From JAWKJY01 sp041393535 (GTDB lineage: Bacteria; Actinomycetota; Thermoleophilia; Gaiellales; Gaiellaceae), in NCBI GenBank assembly GCA_041393535.1, contig JAWKJY010000014.1:31891-95890 (forward strand): a stretch of 64,000 nt of DNA. Direction: 5' to 3'. The notes below the pieces were generated by a model that saw nothing but the letters and a program-made list of their open reading frames with translations, did not search any database and had not been told where the DNA came from. Positions 24,937 to 34,602 of this stretch are shown in pieces; within the stretch, counting starts at the first letter, position 1; each line of letters begins with the position of its first letter. A program made the position numbers and the translations under genes.

Positions 24937-26874
24937 TCAGAGCGGCGAGCCGTCCGGCCGCACCCGCTGCAGGGTCAGCTCGTAGGCCCACGCCGCCGAC
25001 ATGTGCCCGGGAACGCTGCCGGTGCGCAGGGTGTCGACCCACTCGTACGAGCCCGTGAAGGTCAGCGTGATCGGGTCGCGCGAGGCGAGCAGCGCGCGCG
25101 GCACGACCTGCGTCTGCTGCGCCTGCGGGAGCGCGGCCCACTCGTAGACGTGGCACTCGTCGTCGCCCGCGTCCTGGAAGCCGACGGTCGGCGACTCGAG
25201 CGCCCAGGTGAGCGTCGCCTCGCTCGATCCCTGCGGGACGTCGACGTCGACGGCGATCCGATGTTCGCCCCCGAACGGCCGGTCGGGGATCGCGACCTCG
25301 CAGGGGACGTAGCCGGTCAGGTCCTCGTAGCGGCAGCCGCGCAGGACGTGGCCGACGACGCGCGCCGTGCTCGTGATCGCCTCGAGCGAGCCCGCCAGGT
25401 CGCTCCCGGACGTCGCCGCGAGCGTGCCGCCGTCGAGGTCGGCCGCGTGCGGCGTCGACTCGCCGCGGAACGTCCGCGTGCCCGAGATCGTCCCGCACAG
25501 GATCGACGGCGCCGTGACGAGCACGGATTCCTCCCGGAAGCTGGCCGAGACGACGACGTAGCGGTACGGCGGCCCGTCGGCGGCCCGCGCGACGACGTCC
25601 AGGCTGGACAGGGCCCGGCCGCGCCTCGACGTGCCCTGCGCGACCACCTCGCCCTTCCCTGCCTTCGCCGGCGCGGTCACCGCAACCGTCCCGGTCGTGT
25701 CGACCGCAGGCGCCGAGATCGCCGCATCGCCGACCGCGACGAGGCCGAGGCGGAGCGGCACGACGCTCCCGTCGCGCGCCCGGACCTCGAGCTGCACGGG
25801 GCTCGACGCGCCCGCATCCAGCACGTGCCCCGGATCGTCGACCCCGCCGGGCGTCCAGACGACGTCGAGGCAGGCGGCGGAGTCGTACCAGTGGATCCTC
25901 GCCAGCCGCATCCCGGTGTCCAGGCTCTCCTTCGCGGACGTCATCCCCTCGACGAACGCGCGCAGGATCGGGTCGGCGGGATCGAGCGCGATGCGGCCCT
26001 TCGGCCCCCAGAGACCCAGCTCGCGCAGCGTGCCGGCGGTCAGCCAGTCGCCGACGTCGGCACCCGAGCCCGTCACGCCCGTCAGACGCGCGAAGCCGCG
26101 GAAGCTGCGGGTCGGGTGGTGACGGACGAGCTTGTCGCCGCGCCGGTCGTCCCCACCCGACTGGACGGTGAAGCGGAACTCGAGGTCGGTGCTCGCGACC
26201 AGCGCGTCGTCGCCGACGTGGGCGACGGCGTCGACGCGCACGAGCATCCGCTGGAAGCGCGTCTCGACCAGGCCGCCGGGCGAGCGCCCGACCGTGCGGT
26301 CGTCGATCCCACTCTCGGCCCAGCCGACGACCTCGCCGGCCGCGGTCGGGCAGCGCGCCACGACGTGCCGCTGGACGATGCCGCGGGTGACCTGCGCCGA
26401 GACGCCGTCCTTCGTGATCGTCTGGCTCGTCTCGATCTCGCCGCCGGTGAGGATCGACACGTCGTCGTCGCCCTCGACGGGGACCTGGCGCACGACCGGG
26501 TCGGAGACCGACGGCGGCGCGGTGGCCGCCTGCACCGTGCGCGGCTGCGCGAGCGGGGCCGCGAGGAGGACGGCCGCCAGACGCGCCGACGCCCTGCGGC
26601 GCGGCCCGGCGAGCGGCAGGTCGTCGGCCGGCAGGCCGAGCGCGCGCCGCAGCGCCGGCGACCCGGCGCGGACGAGCAGGGCGCGCGTCAACGCGCTGCC
26701 GGTCGTCCTCGGGAACGCCGATCGCAGCCGCGCGAGCGAGAGGCACTGGATCTTCCCGCTCACCCGCACGCTCGTCGTCCCGGCCGGGCACGCCGCCGCG
26801 CCGCTCGCCGACGGGCCGCCGAGCAGGGCTGCCCCGGCCGCGAGCGCGGCCAGTCCTCCGATCAGTCGCCGCAT
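24937..26874 (-). CDS. Secreted protein of unknown function
   Basis: 645 aa. ATG 26874 has GGGAGGAGGAG upstream. Sec signal peptide LIGGLAALAAGAALLGG to ASGAAA, then ACPAGTTSVRVSGKIQCLSLARL, a short Cys pair typical of cell-surface actinobacterial proteins. The large remainder looks beta-rich, with probable Ig-like C-terminal parts (ITLTFTGSYEWVDTLRTGSV). No catalytic motif seen. It overlaps the preceding 64-aa gene by 13 bases, so they are expressed together. Family not recognised. Confidence 0.75.
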   Translation of the reverse strand: MRRLIGGLAALAAGAALLGGPSASGAAACPAGTTSVRVSGKIQCLSLARLRSAFPRTTGSALTRALLVRAGSPALRRALGLPADDLPLAGPRRRASARLAAVLLAAPLAQPRTVQAATAPPSVSDPVVRQVPVEGDDDVSILTGGEIETSQTITKDGVSAQVTRGIVQRHVVARCPTAAGEVVGWAESGIDDRTVGRSPGGLVETRFQRMLVRVDAVAHVGDDALVASTDLEFRFTVQSGGDDRRGDKLVRHHPTRSFRGFARLTGVTGSGADVGDWLTAGTLRELGLWGPKGRIALDPADPILRAFVEGMTSAKESLDTGMRLARIHWYDSAACLDVVWTPGGVDDPGHVLDAGASSPVQLEVRARDGSVVPLRLGLVAVGDAAISAPAVDTTGTVAVTAPAKAGKGEVVAQGTSRRGRALSSLDVVARAADGPPYRYVVVSASFREESVLVTAPSILCGTISGTRTFRGESTPHAADLDGGTLAATSGSDLAGSLEAITSTARVVGHVLRGCRYEDLTGYVPCEVAIPDRPFGGEHRIAVDVDVPQGSSEATLTWALESPTVGFQDAGDDECHVYEWAALPQAQQTQVVPRALLASRDPITLTFTGSYEWVDTLRTGSVPGHMSAAWAYELTLQRVRPDGSPL

Positions 26875-27056
26875 GGCGTCTCCTCCTCCCGGGGCGCTGA
26901 CGCCCGCGTCTCCCCGAGCGCCTCGTCGAGCGCGGCGAGCAGGCCGATCCGGCCGACGAACGGCGTCCTCGCGCCGTCCGGCCGGACGAGCTCGCCGTGC
27001 AGCGACTCGCCCTCGACCTCCACCTCGATCCACAGGCGCATGCCGTCCGGTTCCAT
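26862..27056 (-). CDS. Small hypothetical protein
   Basis: 64 aa, starting MEPDGMRLWIEVEVEGESLH. Compact and acidic: an apparent beta hairpin (RLWIEVEVEGESLHGELVR), then PFVGRIGLLAALDEALGETR. Its stop lies inside the start of the secreted protein (overlap 13 bases), favouring a genuine, coupled gene. A second possible start is Met at 27041. No known family. Confidence 0.6.
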   Translation of the reverse strand: MEPDGMRLWIEVEVEGESLHGELVRPDGARTPFVGRIGLLAALDEALGETRASAPREEETPCGD

Positions 27057-27154
27057 GCCGCCAGCCTGCTGCGCGCGGGCGCGCACGGCATCGAGGCGAC
27101 CACCGGACGTGCACCCCGAACTTCGGGGGGACGCCCCCTAGGGGGTCGGCGGCG

Positions 27155-27697
27155 TCAGGCGCGCCAGTGCGCGCCGACGTTGATCGCGAGCAGCGTGCAC
27201 GGCGCCTCGCCCGTCGCCCGCCAGGCGTGCCGCGTCGCGTTCTGGACGATCGTGTCGCCCGGCCCGAGCGGCACGGCGACCTCGTCGTCCAGCAGCAGCT
27301 CGCACGTGCCCGAGACCACGAGCAGCAGGTCGACGGTCTCCGAGCGGTGGAACGGCGCGTCGTCCTCCGCGATCAGGTCGAACAGCCCCGGGAGCTTCTC
27401 GTCCGCCTCGGCGCGGGCGGCCGCGAGCGCCTCGCCGGCGAGCGGCGGCGGGGCCTCGGCCGTCGGCGCAGGCAGCGTGAAGAGCAGGAAGCGGTAGCCG
27501 CCCGGACCCGGGAACCAGCCCGGCGCGGGCGGGCGCGCGCCGTCGTCCGGGAACGTCGGGGTCTCGTCGCCGCCCCAGAGCGAGTGGAACTCGGCGCCGG
27601 GCCAGAGCGCGATCTCGATCGGCTCGACCTGCTCGTCGCTCGCGACGACCGACCGTCCGTCCGCCGTGTGGCCGGTGACCACGCGCCTGACCCGCAT
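27155..27697 (-). CDS. Cupin-domain protein
   Basis: 180 aa. The C-terminal half is a single-domain cupin: FHRSETVDLLLVVSGTCELL with the metal-binding His/Glu, then VPLGPGDTIVQNATRHAWR with the second His. The N-terminal half (VVTGHTADGRSVVASDEQVE, FHSLWGGDETPTFPD) is typical of cupins that act on small aromatic or keto acids or sense them. Upstream of an LLM oxidoreductase gene read in the same direction with only a short gap, so possibly in one metabolic unit. Confidence 0.88.
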   Translation of the reverse strand: MRVRRVVTGHTADGRSVVASDEQVEPIEIALWPGAEFHSLWGGDETPTFPDDGARPPAPGWFPGPGGYRFLLFTLPAPTAEAPPPLAGEALAAARAEADEKLPGLFDLIAEDDAPFHRSETVDLLLVVSGTCELLLDDEVAVPLGPGDTIVQNATRHAWRATGEAPCTLLAINVGAHWRA

Positions 27698-27722
27698 CGC
27701 TCCTCCTCTCGCGCTCCGCCGG

Positions 27723-28706
27723 CTACGCGCCCGGAGCGAGTGCCTCCAGGGTGTAGCGCATCAGCTCGACCGGCGCCCCCGGCGGCAGCAGGACGAGCGG
27801 CTCGTCAGCCCCGGCGGCGGCCCAGCGCGCGAGTCCCTCCCGCCCGGCGGCCGCGTCGCCCCAGATCGCCTCGCCCTCGAGCAGCCGCTCGGCCGCAGGC
27901 GGGACGATCCCGTCGGTCGGCTTCGCGTTCGCCTGCCGGATCGCCTCGATCTCGTCGGCGAAGCCGAGCCCGGCGACGAAGGAGGCGTAGAAGTCGCCCA
28001 TCGCGAGGACGTAGAACGAGAGCATCCGCGCCACCCACTCGCGCGACGCGTCCCCGTCCGGCGACAGCAGCGTCGGGATCGACGGCGCGACCGCGATCCG
28101 CTCGCCGAGGGAGTCGTCGCGCCGCGCGCGGCCGCGCTCGATCCGCTCGACGAAGCCGCCGAGGTGCGCGTGCGGCACGAGGTACGGGAGCCACCCGTCG
28201 CCGAGCTCGCCGGTCAGCTCGAGCGCGGCCGGGCCGAGCGTGGCGAGGTAGATCGGCGTGTCGGGGGCCGCGGGCATCCCCAGGCGAAGCGCCCGCGCCT
28301 CCCGCCCGAGCGGGATCCGCTCGCCGCGCAGGAGCGCGCGCGTCTGGACGACCGTCCGGCGCAGCCGCGCGAGCGGCCGGTCGAAGTCGACGTCGTGGAA
28401 CCCCTCGGCGAGCGCGCGGGAGCTGGTGCCGAGGCCGAGCACGAAGCGGCCGCCCGTCTGCTCCTGCAGCGTCGCGGTCGACATCGCGAGCGTCCCGGGC
28501 GTCCGCGTCCAGATCGAGACGATCGTCGGGATCAGCCGTAGCCGCTCGGTTCGCGCGCCGACCTCGGCGAGCGAGAGGAACGCATCGCGCCCCCACGCCT
28601 CGCCGACGCAGAAGGCGTCGTAGCCGAGCCGGTCGGCAAGCACGGCCAGCTCGAGCACGACCTCGCGGCGGGTCTCGAGCGGGCTGACGTGGACGCCGAC
28701 GCGCAC
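27723..28706 (-). CDS. LLM-class flavin/F420-dependent oxidoreductase
   Basis: 327 aa from GTG 28706. Marks: VRVGVHVSPLETRREVVLEL, LADRLGYDAFCVGEAWGRDA, RLRLIPTIVSIWTRTPGTLA, LQEQTGGRFVLGLGTSSRAL, and PIYLATLGPAALELTGELGD. Overall 27-30 kDa barrel shape as in methylene-H4MPT-reductase-like enzymes. The gene lies between the cupin and the DsbA-like gene on the same strand. Substrate unknown. Confidence 0.9.
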   Translation of the reverse strand: MRVGVHVSPLETRREVVLELAVLADRLGYDAFCVGEAWGRDAFLSLAEVGARTERLRLIPTIVSIWTRTPGTLAMSTATLQEQTGGRFVLGLGTSSRALAEGFHDVDFDRPLARLRRTVVQTRALLRGERIPLGREARALRLGMPAAPDTPIYLATLGPAALELTGELGDGWLPYLVPHAHLGGFVERIERGRARRDDSLGERIAVAPSIPTLLSPDGDASREWVARMLSFYVLAMGDFYASFVAGLGFADEIEAIRQANAKPTDGIVPPAAERLLEGEAIWGDAAAGREGLARWAAAGADEPLVLLPPGAPVELMRYTLEALAPGA

Positions 28707-28717
28707 GGGGGCCGACA

Positions 28718-29598
28718 CTACCCGGCGAGCGACCAGATCGCGTCGCTGCCGAGTGGCGTTCGCACGGCGACGCCCTCCGCGGCCAGCTCGAGCAGGGCCA
28801 GCTCGGCGGCCTTGCGGTCGGGATCGTCGTTCCCGTGCGTGAGCAGCGCCGCCACCTCCTGCGTCGTCAGGCCCTCGCGGTAGCGCTCGAGCAGCGGCAG
28901 GGGCCCCTCGGGCGGCTCGTGCCGGGTGAGCGTCGGGTCGACGTTCGCGATCACGACGTCGTAGGCGCCGGTGGGCTGGAAGCCGCCGGCCTCCAGGCGC
29001 CGGCCGTCCTTCTCCGCGATCAGCGAGGGCGCCGTGTAGCGGACGGGGCCGTCCGTCTGGGCGGCCTTGCCCTGCAGCTCGGTCGGCGAGCCGGCCGCCG
29101 TCCGGGCCTCGGCCCGGTCGCGCTCGTACGCCTCGACGACCCCGGGTCGTCGAGCAGCGAGACGACTCGCTCGGCGTCGATCCAGGGCACGTCGCGGATC
29201 GCGGCGAGGATGGCGGCGTCCTCGTCGAGCAGCCCGGGCGTCGTGAACCAGCCGAACTGGAGCGCGCGGAAGACCAGCCACTCGGAGCCCGGCTGGAGCA
29301 GCCGCGCCGCGGCGATCGCCCGGCACGCGCGCCCCGTCCCGACGACGCGGGCACGCGGCGTCGTCCCGAACGGCATCCCGAACCGCGTCCGGAAGGTCAC
29401 GTAGCCGCGGCTCATCGAGAACGGCGTGTAGCCCCGGTCGAGGTACTGCTGCGCGACCTCGGTCAGGCCGATCAGCACGAGCCGCCACTCGAGCTGCTCC
29501 CGGTAGCGCCAGTCGATCACCCGCAGCGAGGGCGCCGCCGAGTACGCCCAGGGGCAGCCGGGATCGCTGTGGACGGTGACCTGGACGGGCTGGGACAT
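28718..29598 (-). pseudogene. DsbA-family thioredoxin-fold protein, frameshifted
   Basis: ATG 29598 starts MSQPVQVTVHSDPGCPWAYS, a DsbA/FrnE-type fold with CPWA instead of CxxC. It continues through FSMSRGYVTFRTRFGMPFGT and FRALQFGWFTTPGLLDEDAA to LLDDPG at about 29150. The remaining part, VVEAYERDRAEARTAAGSPT to SLAG, is in another frame. Restoring one G to the GGGG run at 29145-29150 joins them into a protein of about 293 aa. A homopolymer indel is the simplest explanation (assembly error or recent mutation). Confidence 0.75.
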
Positions 29599-29599
29599 G

Positions 29600-30632
29600 C
29601 TGGGCGGACCTCCGGGCGGCGACGGCTGGGCCGAGGAAGTCTGCCCGAACGCGCCCGCGCTGGAACGGCAGCCGTGCGCCGCGCGCCCGAGGCGGTCGCG
29701 CACGGCGACGCCGGGATCCCGTCGGCCGGCGGCGGGACGACGACGAGGACGTCGACGCCGCGTCGGTCGGCCTCGCGCAGGCGGTCGTAGAGCGCGCGCG
29801 CGTACGCCTCGGGCGATCCGGCCGGCTCGAGCGCGGCGACCCCGGGCGGCGGCTCGAAGGCGCCGGGCGCCAGCAGCGCGACCGTGCGCCCCTCGCCGGC
29901 GAGCGCGGCCGCCCGCGCGAGCGCGCCGTCCACGTCCTCGACGATCTCGACGCGCGCGGCCGGCGCGTAGTGCGAGGCGAGCATCCCCGGCGCCCGCGCG
30001 GGCCCGCGGGCGATGCGGTCGACGGGCCCGCCGAGGACCGCCTCGATCTCCCCGGCGTCCAGCCCGCCCGGGCGCAGCACCTGGGGCGGCTCGACCGTCA
30101 GGTCGAGGACGGTCGACTCGACGCCGACCTCGGTCGGCCCGCCGTCGAGCACGGCGTCGACGAGCCCGTCGAGCTCCTCGCGGACGTGCTCGGCGCGCGT
30201 GGGCGAGACCCGGCCGAAGCGGTTCGCCGAGGGCCCGACGAGCGGCCCCGTGCGGCCGATCAGCGCAAGCGCGACCGGGTGGGCGGGGACGCGCAGCGCG
30301 ACCGTGTCGCGGCCGCCCGTGACGACGTCCGGCACCTCGGGCGCGGCGCAGCACGAGCGTCAGCGGCCCCGGCCAGCAGGCCGCCGGCGAGGCCGGCGCG
30401 CGGCCTCCGGCACGTCGAGCGCGAGCGCGAGCGCCTGCTCCGCCGACGCGCAGTGGACGATCAGCGGGTGGTCGGCCGGTCGGCCCTTGGCCGCGAAGAC
30501 GCGCCGCACCGCCGCCGGGTCGAGCGCGTCGGCGCCGAGCCCGTAGACCGTCTCCGTCGGGAAGGCGACCAGCCCACCGCGCCGGATCAGCGCGGCGGCG
30601 CGCTCGATCTCGTCCGTCGTCGTCACCGGCAC
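29600..30632 (-). pseudogene. tsaC: Threonylcarbamoyl-AMP synthase (TsaC/Sua5), multiply frameshifted
   Basis: Starts MPVTTTDEIERAAALIRRGG, then AFPTETVYGLGADALDP and KGRPADHPLIVH, the YrdC fold that makes threonylcarbamoyl-AMP for the t6A modification of tRNA. WPGPLTLVLRRA appears in a second frame (break near 30402). DVVTGGRDTVALRVPAHP, GPLVGPSANRFGRVSPT and VESTVLDLTVEPPQVLRPG appear in a third (break near 30338), followed by the Sua5 C-terminal domain MLASHYAPAARV. A further break near 29715 is likely (GVAVRDRLGRAA). The gene end is uncertain. As TsaC is normally essential, sequence error is likelier than real loss unless a second copy exists. Confidence 0.75.
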
Positions 30633-30709
30633 ATGATCGCCGAGGCTTGACGCTGTCGGCCCCCGGTGTGAAGGTTGAGTGGTCAGCAGGTCGACGGGAG
30701 GAGCAGCAG

Positions 30710-32000
30710 GTGACGGCGCAGGGCACGGACACGCAGGCGGAGGCGCGGCGCGACCGCTTCGGCAACCCGTACGCCCCCGGGCTCCCCTACGCCCGCGGCT
30801 CGCTCCTGCCGACGACCGAGAGCGACTTCGCGAAGCTCCAGCAGGCGTGGACGCACGTGCGCCGGCGCGTCGAGGCCGCCGGCCCCGACGGCGTCTTCAA
30901 CTTCTCGGGCTGGAGCACGGGCTGCCGCTCGCGCCCGAGGAGCTGCCGATCGCGAACGACTTCGTCGCCCCGGCGCTCTACTTCGAGCGCTTCGCCGCGC
31001 CGCGCTCGAGCACCTCGGCGGCGACCCGGCGCGCCACGACGCGGCGCTGTTCAACCGCCTGACGGGCGCGACGATCGCGGCGCACCGGACGCTCGTCGAG
31101 CCCGGCGACGTCGTCGTCGGCGTCTCGCGCAGCTACAGCCACGCCTCGGTCCCCTGGGCGGCCGCCGCGCCGGCGCGCGCCTCGTCGACGTGGCCGGCGT
31201 CGACCGCTTCGAGGAGACGCTCGCGCGCGAGCCGAACGTGGCGCTCGTCGTCCTCACCCGGCTCGCGGTGACGTACGAGCTGCTCTCCGAGGACGACGTG
31301 CGCGCGATCGTCGAGCTGTCGAAGGCGCGACGCATCCCCGTCTACGTCGACGACGCGGGCGGCGCCCGCATCGGCCCGGCGCTCGCCGACCAGCCGAAGC
31401 TGCTCGAGCTCGGCGTCGACCTCGTCGCCACGGGCCTCGACAAGTACGGCGTCACCGGCCCGCGCCTCGGCGTGCTCGGCGGCGACGCGGAGCTGGTCGC
31501 GCGGATCCGCGCGCGCGGCTTCGAGCACGGCCAGGAGGCGCGGCCGCTCCTCTACCCCGCGGCAGTCCGGTCGCTCGAGGGCTCCACGCCCGAGCGCGTG
31601 CGCGAGCTGGTCGCGACGACGCGCACGATCGCCGACGCGCTGCGCGCGCGGATCGGCGACCGCCTGAACGAGACCGAGACGATCGCCGAGCTGCTCGCCG
31701 ACGACGTCCTCGGCATCGCGATGGAGCGCGCGGGCCTCGAAGAGGCGCCGATCGTCCCCTTCGAGGCGACCGCGGCGCTCGCGATGCTCCTCCTGCGAGA
31801 CCACGGCGCCCTCACCGTCCACTTCGTCGGCCTGCCGCCGGGGACCGCGTCGCTGATGTTCAAGTTCGTCCCGCCCGAGACGCTCGCCCGCTTCGGCGGC
31901 GCGGAGGCCTACGCGACCGCGATCGACGGCTGCCTGGACGAGCCTGGCCCGGCTGCTGAAGGAGCCGGCGGAGCTGCGGGAGCTGCTGCTCGGCGGGTAG
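30710..32000 (+). pseudogene. SelA-like PLP-dependent enzyme, multiply frameshifted
   Basis: GTG 30710 follows GGGAGGAG. The reading switches frames near 30915, 31000, 31168 and 31943. Pieced together: RRDRFGNPYAPGLPYARGSL, LEHGLPLAPEELPIANDF, RLTGATIAAHRTLVEPGDVV, VYVDDAGGARIGPAL, VDLVATGLDKYGVTGPRLGV (PLP Lys), FVGLPPGTASLMFKFVPPET, and a last part ending ELRELLLGG. The PLP region follows the pattern of the SelA superfamily (selenium transferase and its non-selenium relatives). Relation to the selenoprotein candidate at 3570 is only a thought; the N-terminus is not that of canonical SelA. In-frame readthrough into the next gene is accidental. Confidence 0.65.
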
Positions 32001-32095
32001 CGGCGGCGGCCGGCGCGGCCGGCCGAGTTAAAGCTCCCGGCCCGATCGGCGCATCATGTCAGACGGGGACGATCGCGACCGGGAGCGGGTTCGGC

Positions 32096-34220
32096 GTGCG
32101 ACGCAGGCGGCTGGTGCAGGCGATCGGGGTCTGGCTCGCCGCGCTCGCGCTGCTCGTCGCGCCCGGGCTTGCGAGCGGCGCGGCCCTGCCCGAGCGCGTC
32201 GTCGACACCTGGGTGCCGAACGGCTCGGTCTCGAGCGCCGCCTTCTTCGGTGGGCGACTGATCGTCGGCGGGAGCTTCAGCGGCTTCGCGCCCCGGGTCG
32301 GGCCGGCCGTGCTGCTCGGCGCCGCGAGCGGCCAGCGCCAGGCGTTCCCGCTGGTCGAGGGCGGCCCGGTTTGGCAGGTCATCGCCGACGGGGCCGGCGG
32401 CTTCTACCTCGGCGGCGGCTTCACGCGGGTCGGCGGCGTCCCGCGCGCCGGGCTCGCCCACGTCCACGCCGACGGGACGGTGGACGACCGGTTCGACCCG
32501 CGCCTCGACGTCCCCACGGGTGGCGGCGTGGGCGCGCTCGCGCTCGGCGGGACGGGCTGTTCGTCTCCGGCTGGATCGAACGCCGGACGGTGTCGCGGGC
32601 CCGTACTCGTCAAGCTCGATCGGGCGAGCGGAGCCACCCTCCCCTGGGATCCCGGCGAGATCCGCTACGACCAGCACCGGAGCCCGGGCACCGTGGCGAT
32701 CGCCGTCGCCGGCGGCGCGCTCTGGGTCGCCGGGTACTTCCGGCAGATCGGCGGCAGGAGCGGCGCCGCGCTCGCCGCGCTCGACGAGGTGACGGGCGAG
32801 GCGCGCGTGTGGGACCCGGTCCTCGACCGGAGGTCGACAGCATCGTCAGCGACGGGACGACCGTCTTCGTTGCAGGCGCGTTCTCCCGCGTGGGCAACGC
32901 GCCGCGGCAGGGGATCGCGGCGTTCGACGGGGCGACGGGCGCTCTGCTCCCGTTCGTGCCGGCGGTCTCTGCGCCGCTCGACACGCGCTTCCTGTTGCTG
33001 GCGCGGGACGGCGGGCGTGCTCACGGCCGACGGGCGCCAGCGCGTCTGCGGGAGGTACGCGTGCGGGACGCTGACAGAGCTGAGCTGGTTCGCCCCCGAC
33101 GGCTCGTTGACGTGGCGGAACGGCGTGAGCGGCTCCGTCGGCTCGGCAGCGCTCGACGGAGATCGCGTCTTGCTCGGAGGCTCGTTCTTCGCCACGCACG
33201 GGAAGCTCCGTCGGTCGCTCGCAGCGCTCGACGCCCGAACGGGTGAGCTGCTCGACTGGGCGCCCTCGGCCGGCCCGGCCGGGCGACTCGCCGCCTCGAT
33301 CTGGACGCTCGCGGTCGGCTCGAGAGGCGTGCTCGTCGGCGGCCAGTTCAGGGGCTGGAGCGGCGTCGACCGCAGTGGCCTCGCCGCGCTCGACCCGCTG
33401 TCGGGGCGACCGCTGCCCTGGTCGCCCCAGGTCCCGGGCGTCCCGCAGAGGCTCGTCGCCGCGGGTGGCCAACTGTACGTGAGCGGCAGCTTCGGCCGGG
33501 TCGACGGGAGGCGCCGCGACCGCGCGGCGTCGTTCGATCGGTCGCTCCACCTGACGGGCTGGCGGCCGGGTCGATTCGTCTGGGACGTCGTCGCCGCGGG
33601 GCCGGATCGCGTCGCCGTGTCCACCGGCTGCGTCGGCGCGGCCGGGCCGGTCGACCTGCTGGACGCCGCGACGGGACGTCCGATCCCCGGCTGGGGCCCG
33701 TCCGCTCCGACGGACTGCCACGGCGGCCCCGTCGCGCGGCTCGACGGCCTGATCTGGGTCGCGTGGCCCGACAGGACGCGCCTGATCCTCCGCGCGTTCG
33801 ACGAGACGGACGGGCAGCTCGTGCGGCGCCACGAGCTCGCTCTCGACGGCGGCGTGACGAACCTGGCCGCCGCCGGAGCGCGCCTCTACCTCGCCGGGTA
33901 CTTCCGTCGCGTCGCCGGCGAACGACGCGAGGGCCTCGCGTCGATCGACCTGCGCACCGGCCGCCTCGAGCCATGGGCTCCTCCGCCGAGCCGAACGCAC
34001 CCGTCCGTCCGGCCACTTCACGTCGCTCCACGTGGTGGGAGATGCAGTCGTCACGGGCGGGCTCTACGCCGATCGGCAGCTCGCGGCCTTCGACGCGCGC
34101 ACCGCAAGGGAGATCCGGTGGCGCCTCCCGTCAGGCCTCGACCACCCGTACGTCCTCGCCGCGCACCCGGGCGCCATCCTGCTCTTCGGCGGCTCGGAGA
34201 TCGTGCTCCTGCGCCGCTGA
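32096..34220 (+). pseudogene. Secreted beta-propeller protein, frameshifted
   Basis: GTG 32096 starts a signal peptide (RRRRLVQAIGVWLAALALLV to LASGAA). Six or more blades follow with the repeat motif LYVSGSFxRVxG...LAALDxxTGxxLPW, for example GGGFTRVGGVPRAGLAHVHA, VAGYFRQIGGRSGAALAALD, VGGQFRGWSGVDRSGLAALD and LAGYFRRVAGERREGLASID. Frame breaks are inferred near 32550, 32585, 32829, 33012 and 34012; each restores the blade periodicity. Similar propellers are frequent exported proteins in Thermoleophilia; no enzymatic site seen. Confidence 0.7.
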
Positions 34221-34252
34221 GCCGCGAGCGGGCGCCGCCACGCTGCGCATCG

Positions 34253-34270
34253 GTCGCGGGTGCCCGCGAC
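34253..34270. terminator. Short hairpin between convergent propeller and EthD genes
   Basis: GTCGCGGG-TG-CCCGCGAC, 8-bp perfect arms, lying between the stop at 34220 and the stop of the EthD gene on the other strand at 34270. Probably a shared terminator or RNA-end stabiliser. Confidence 0.45.
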
Positions 34271-34575
34271 TAGCCGACGACCGGCCGCTCGTCGACGAGC
34301 AGCCGCTCGCGGCGGCTGACCATCGCGAGCGAGTCCGCGGCGACGGCCTTGCCGTGCTCCGTCGCGTACGCCGCCTCGAAGTCCTCGCGCGTGTCGAACC
34401 ACAGCTCGCTGACGCCGTCGAACTCGGCGTCCTCGCCCTCGACGACGTTGAAGACGAGCCGGCGCAGCCCAGGCAGGTCGCGCGCGAGGTCGGCGTGCCC
34501 GCCGAGCCACCAGTCGAGGAACGCCTCGCGGGTCAGCTCGGGCTTCCGCTTGAGCAGGACGATCGCCTTGAACAC
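34270..34575 (-). CDS. EthD-domain protein
   Basis: 101 aa, a dimeric alpha/beta-barrel small protein. MFKAIVLLKRKPELTREAFL, DWWLGGHADLARDLPGLRRL, VFNVVEGEDAEFDGVSELWF and YATEHGKAVAADS match the EthD family, in which members assist degradation of ethers or act in polyketide/monooxygenase chemistry. The isolated small gene gives no pathway hint. Confidence 0.88.
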   Translation of the reverse strand: MFKAIVLLKRKPELTREAFLDWWLGGHADLARDLPGLRRLVFNVVEGEDAEFDGVSELWFDTREDFEAAYATEHGKAVAADSLAMVSRRERLLVDERPVVG

Positions 34576-34602
34576 GCCGGCAGCCTAGCGGGTGGGGAAG
34601 GC

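Noticed and set aside
30647..34273. Apparent fusion of a PLP enzyme with a beta-propeller (1208 codons)
   Set aside because: The frame passes the true PLP-enzyme stop (31998-32000) only because of a frameshift at about 31943. A signal peptide and GTG at 32096 mark a separate propeller gene.
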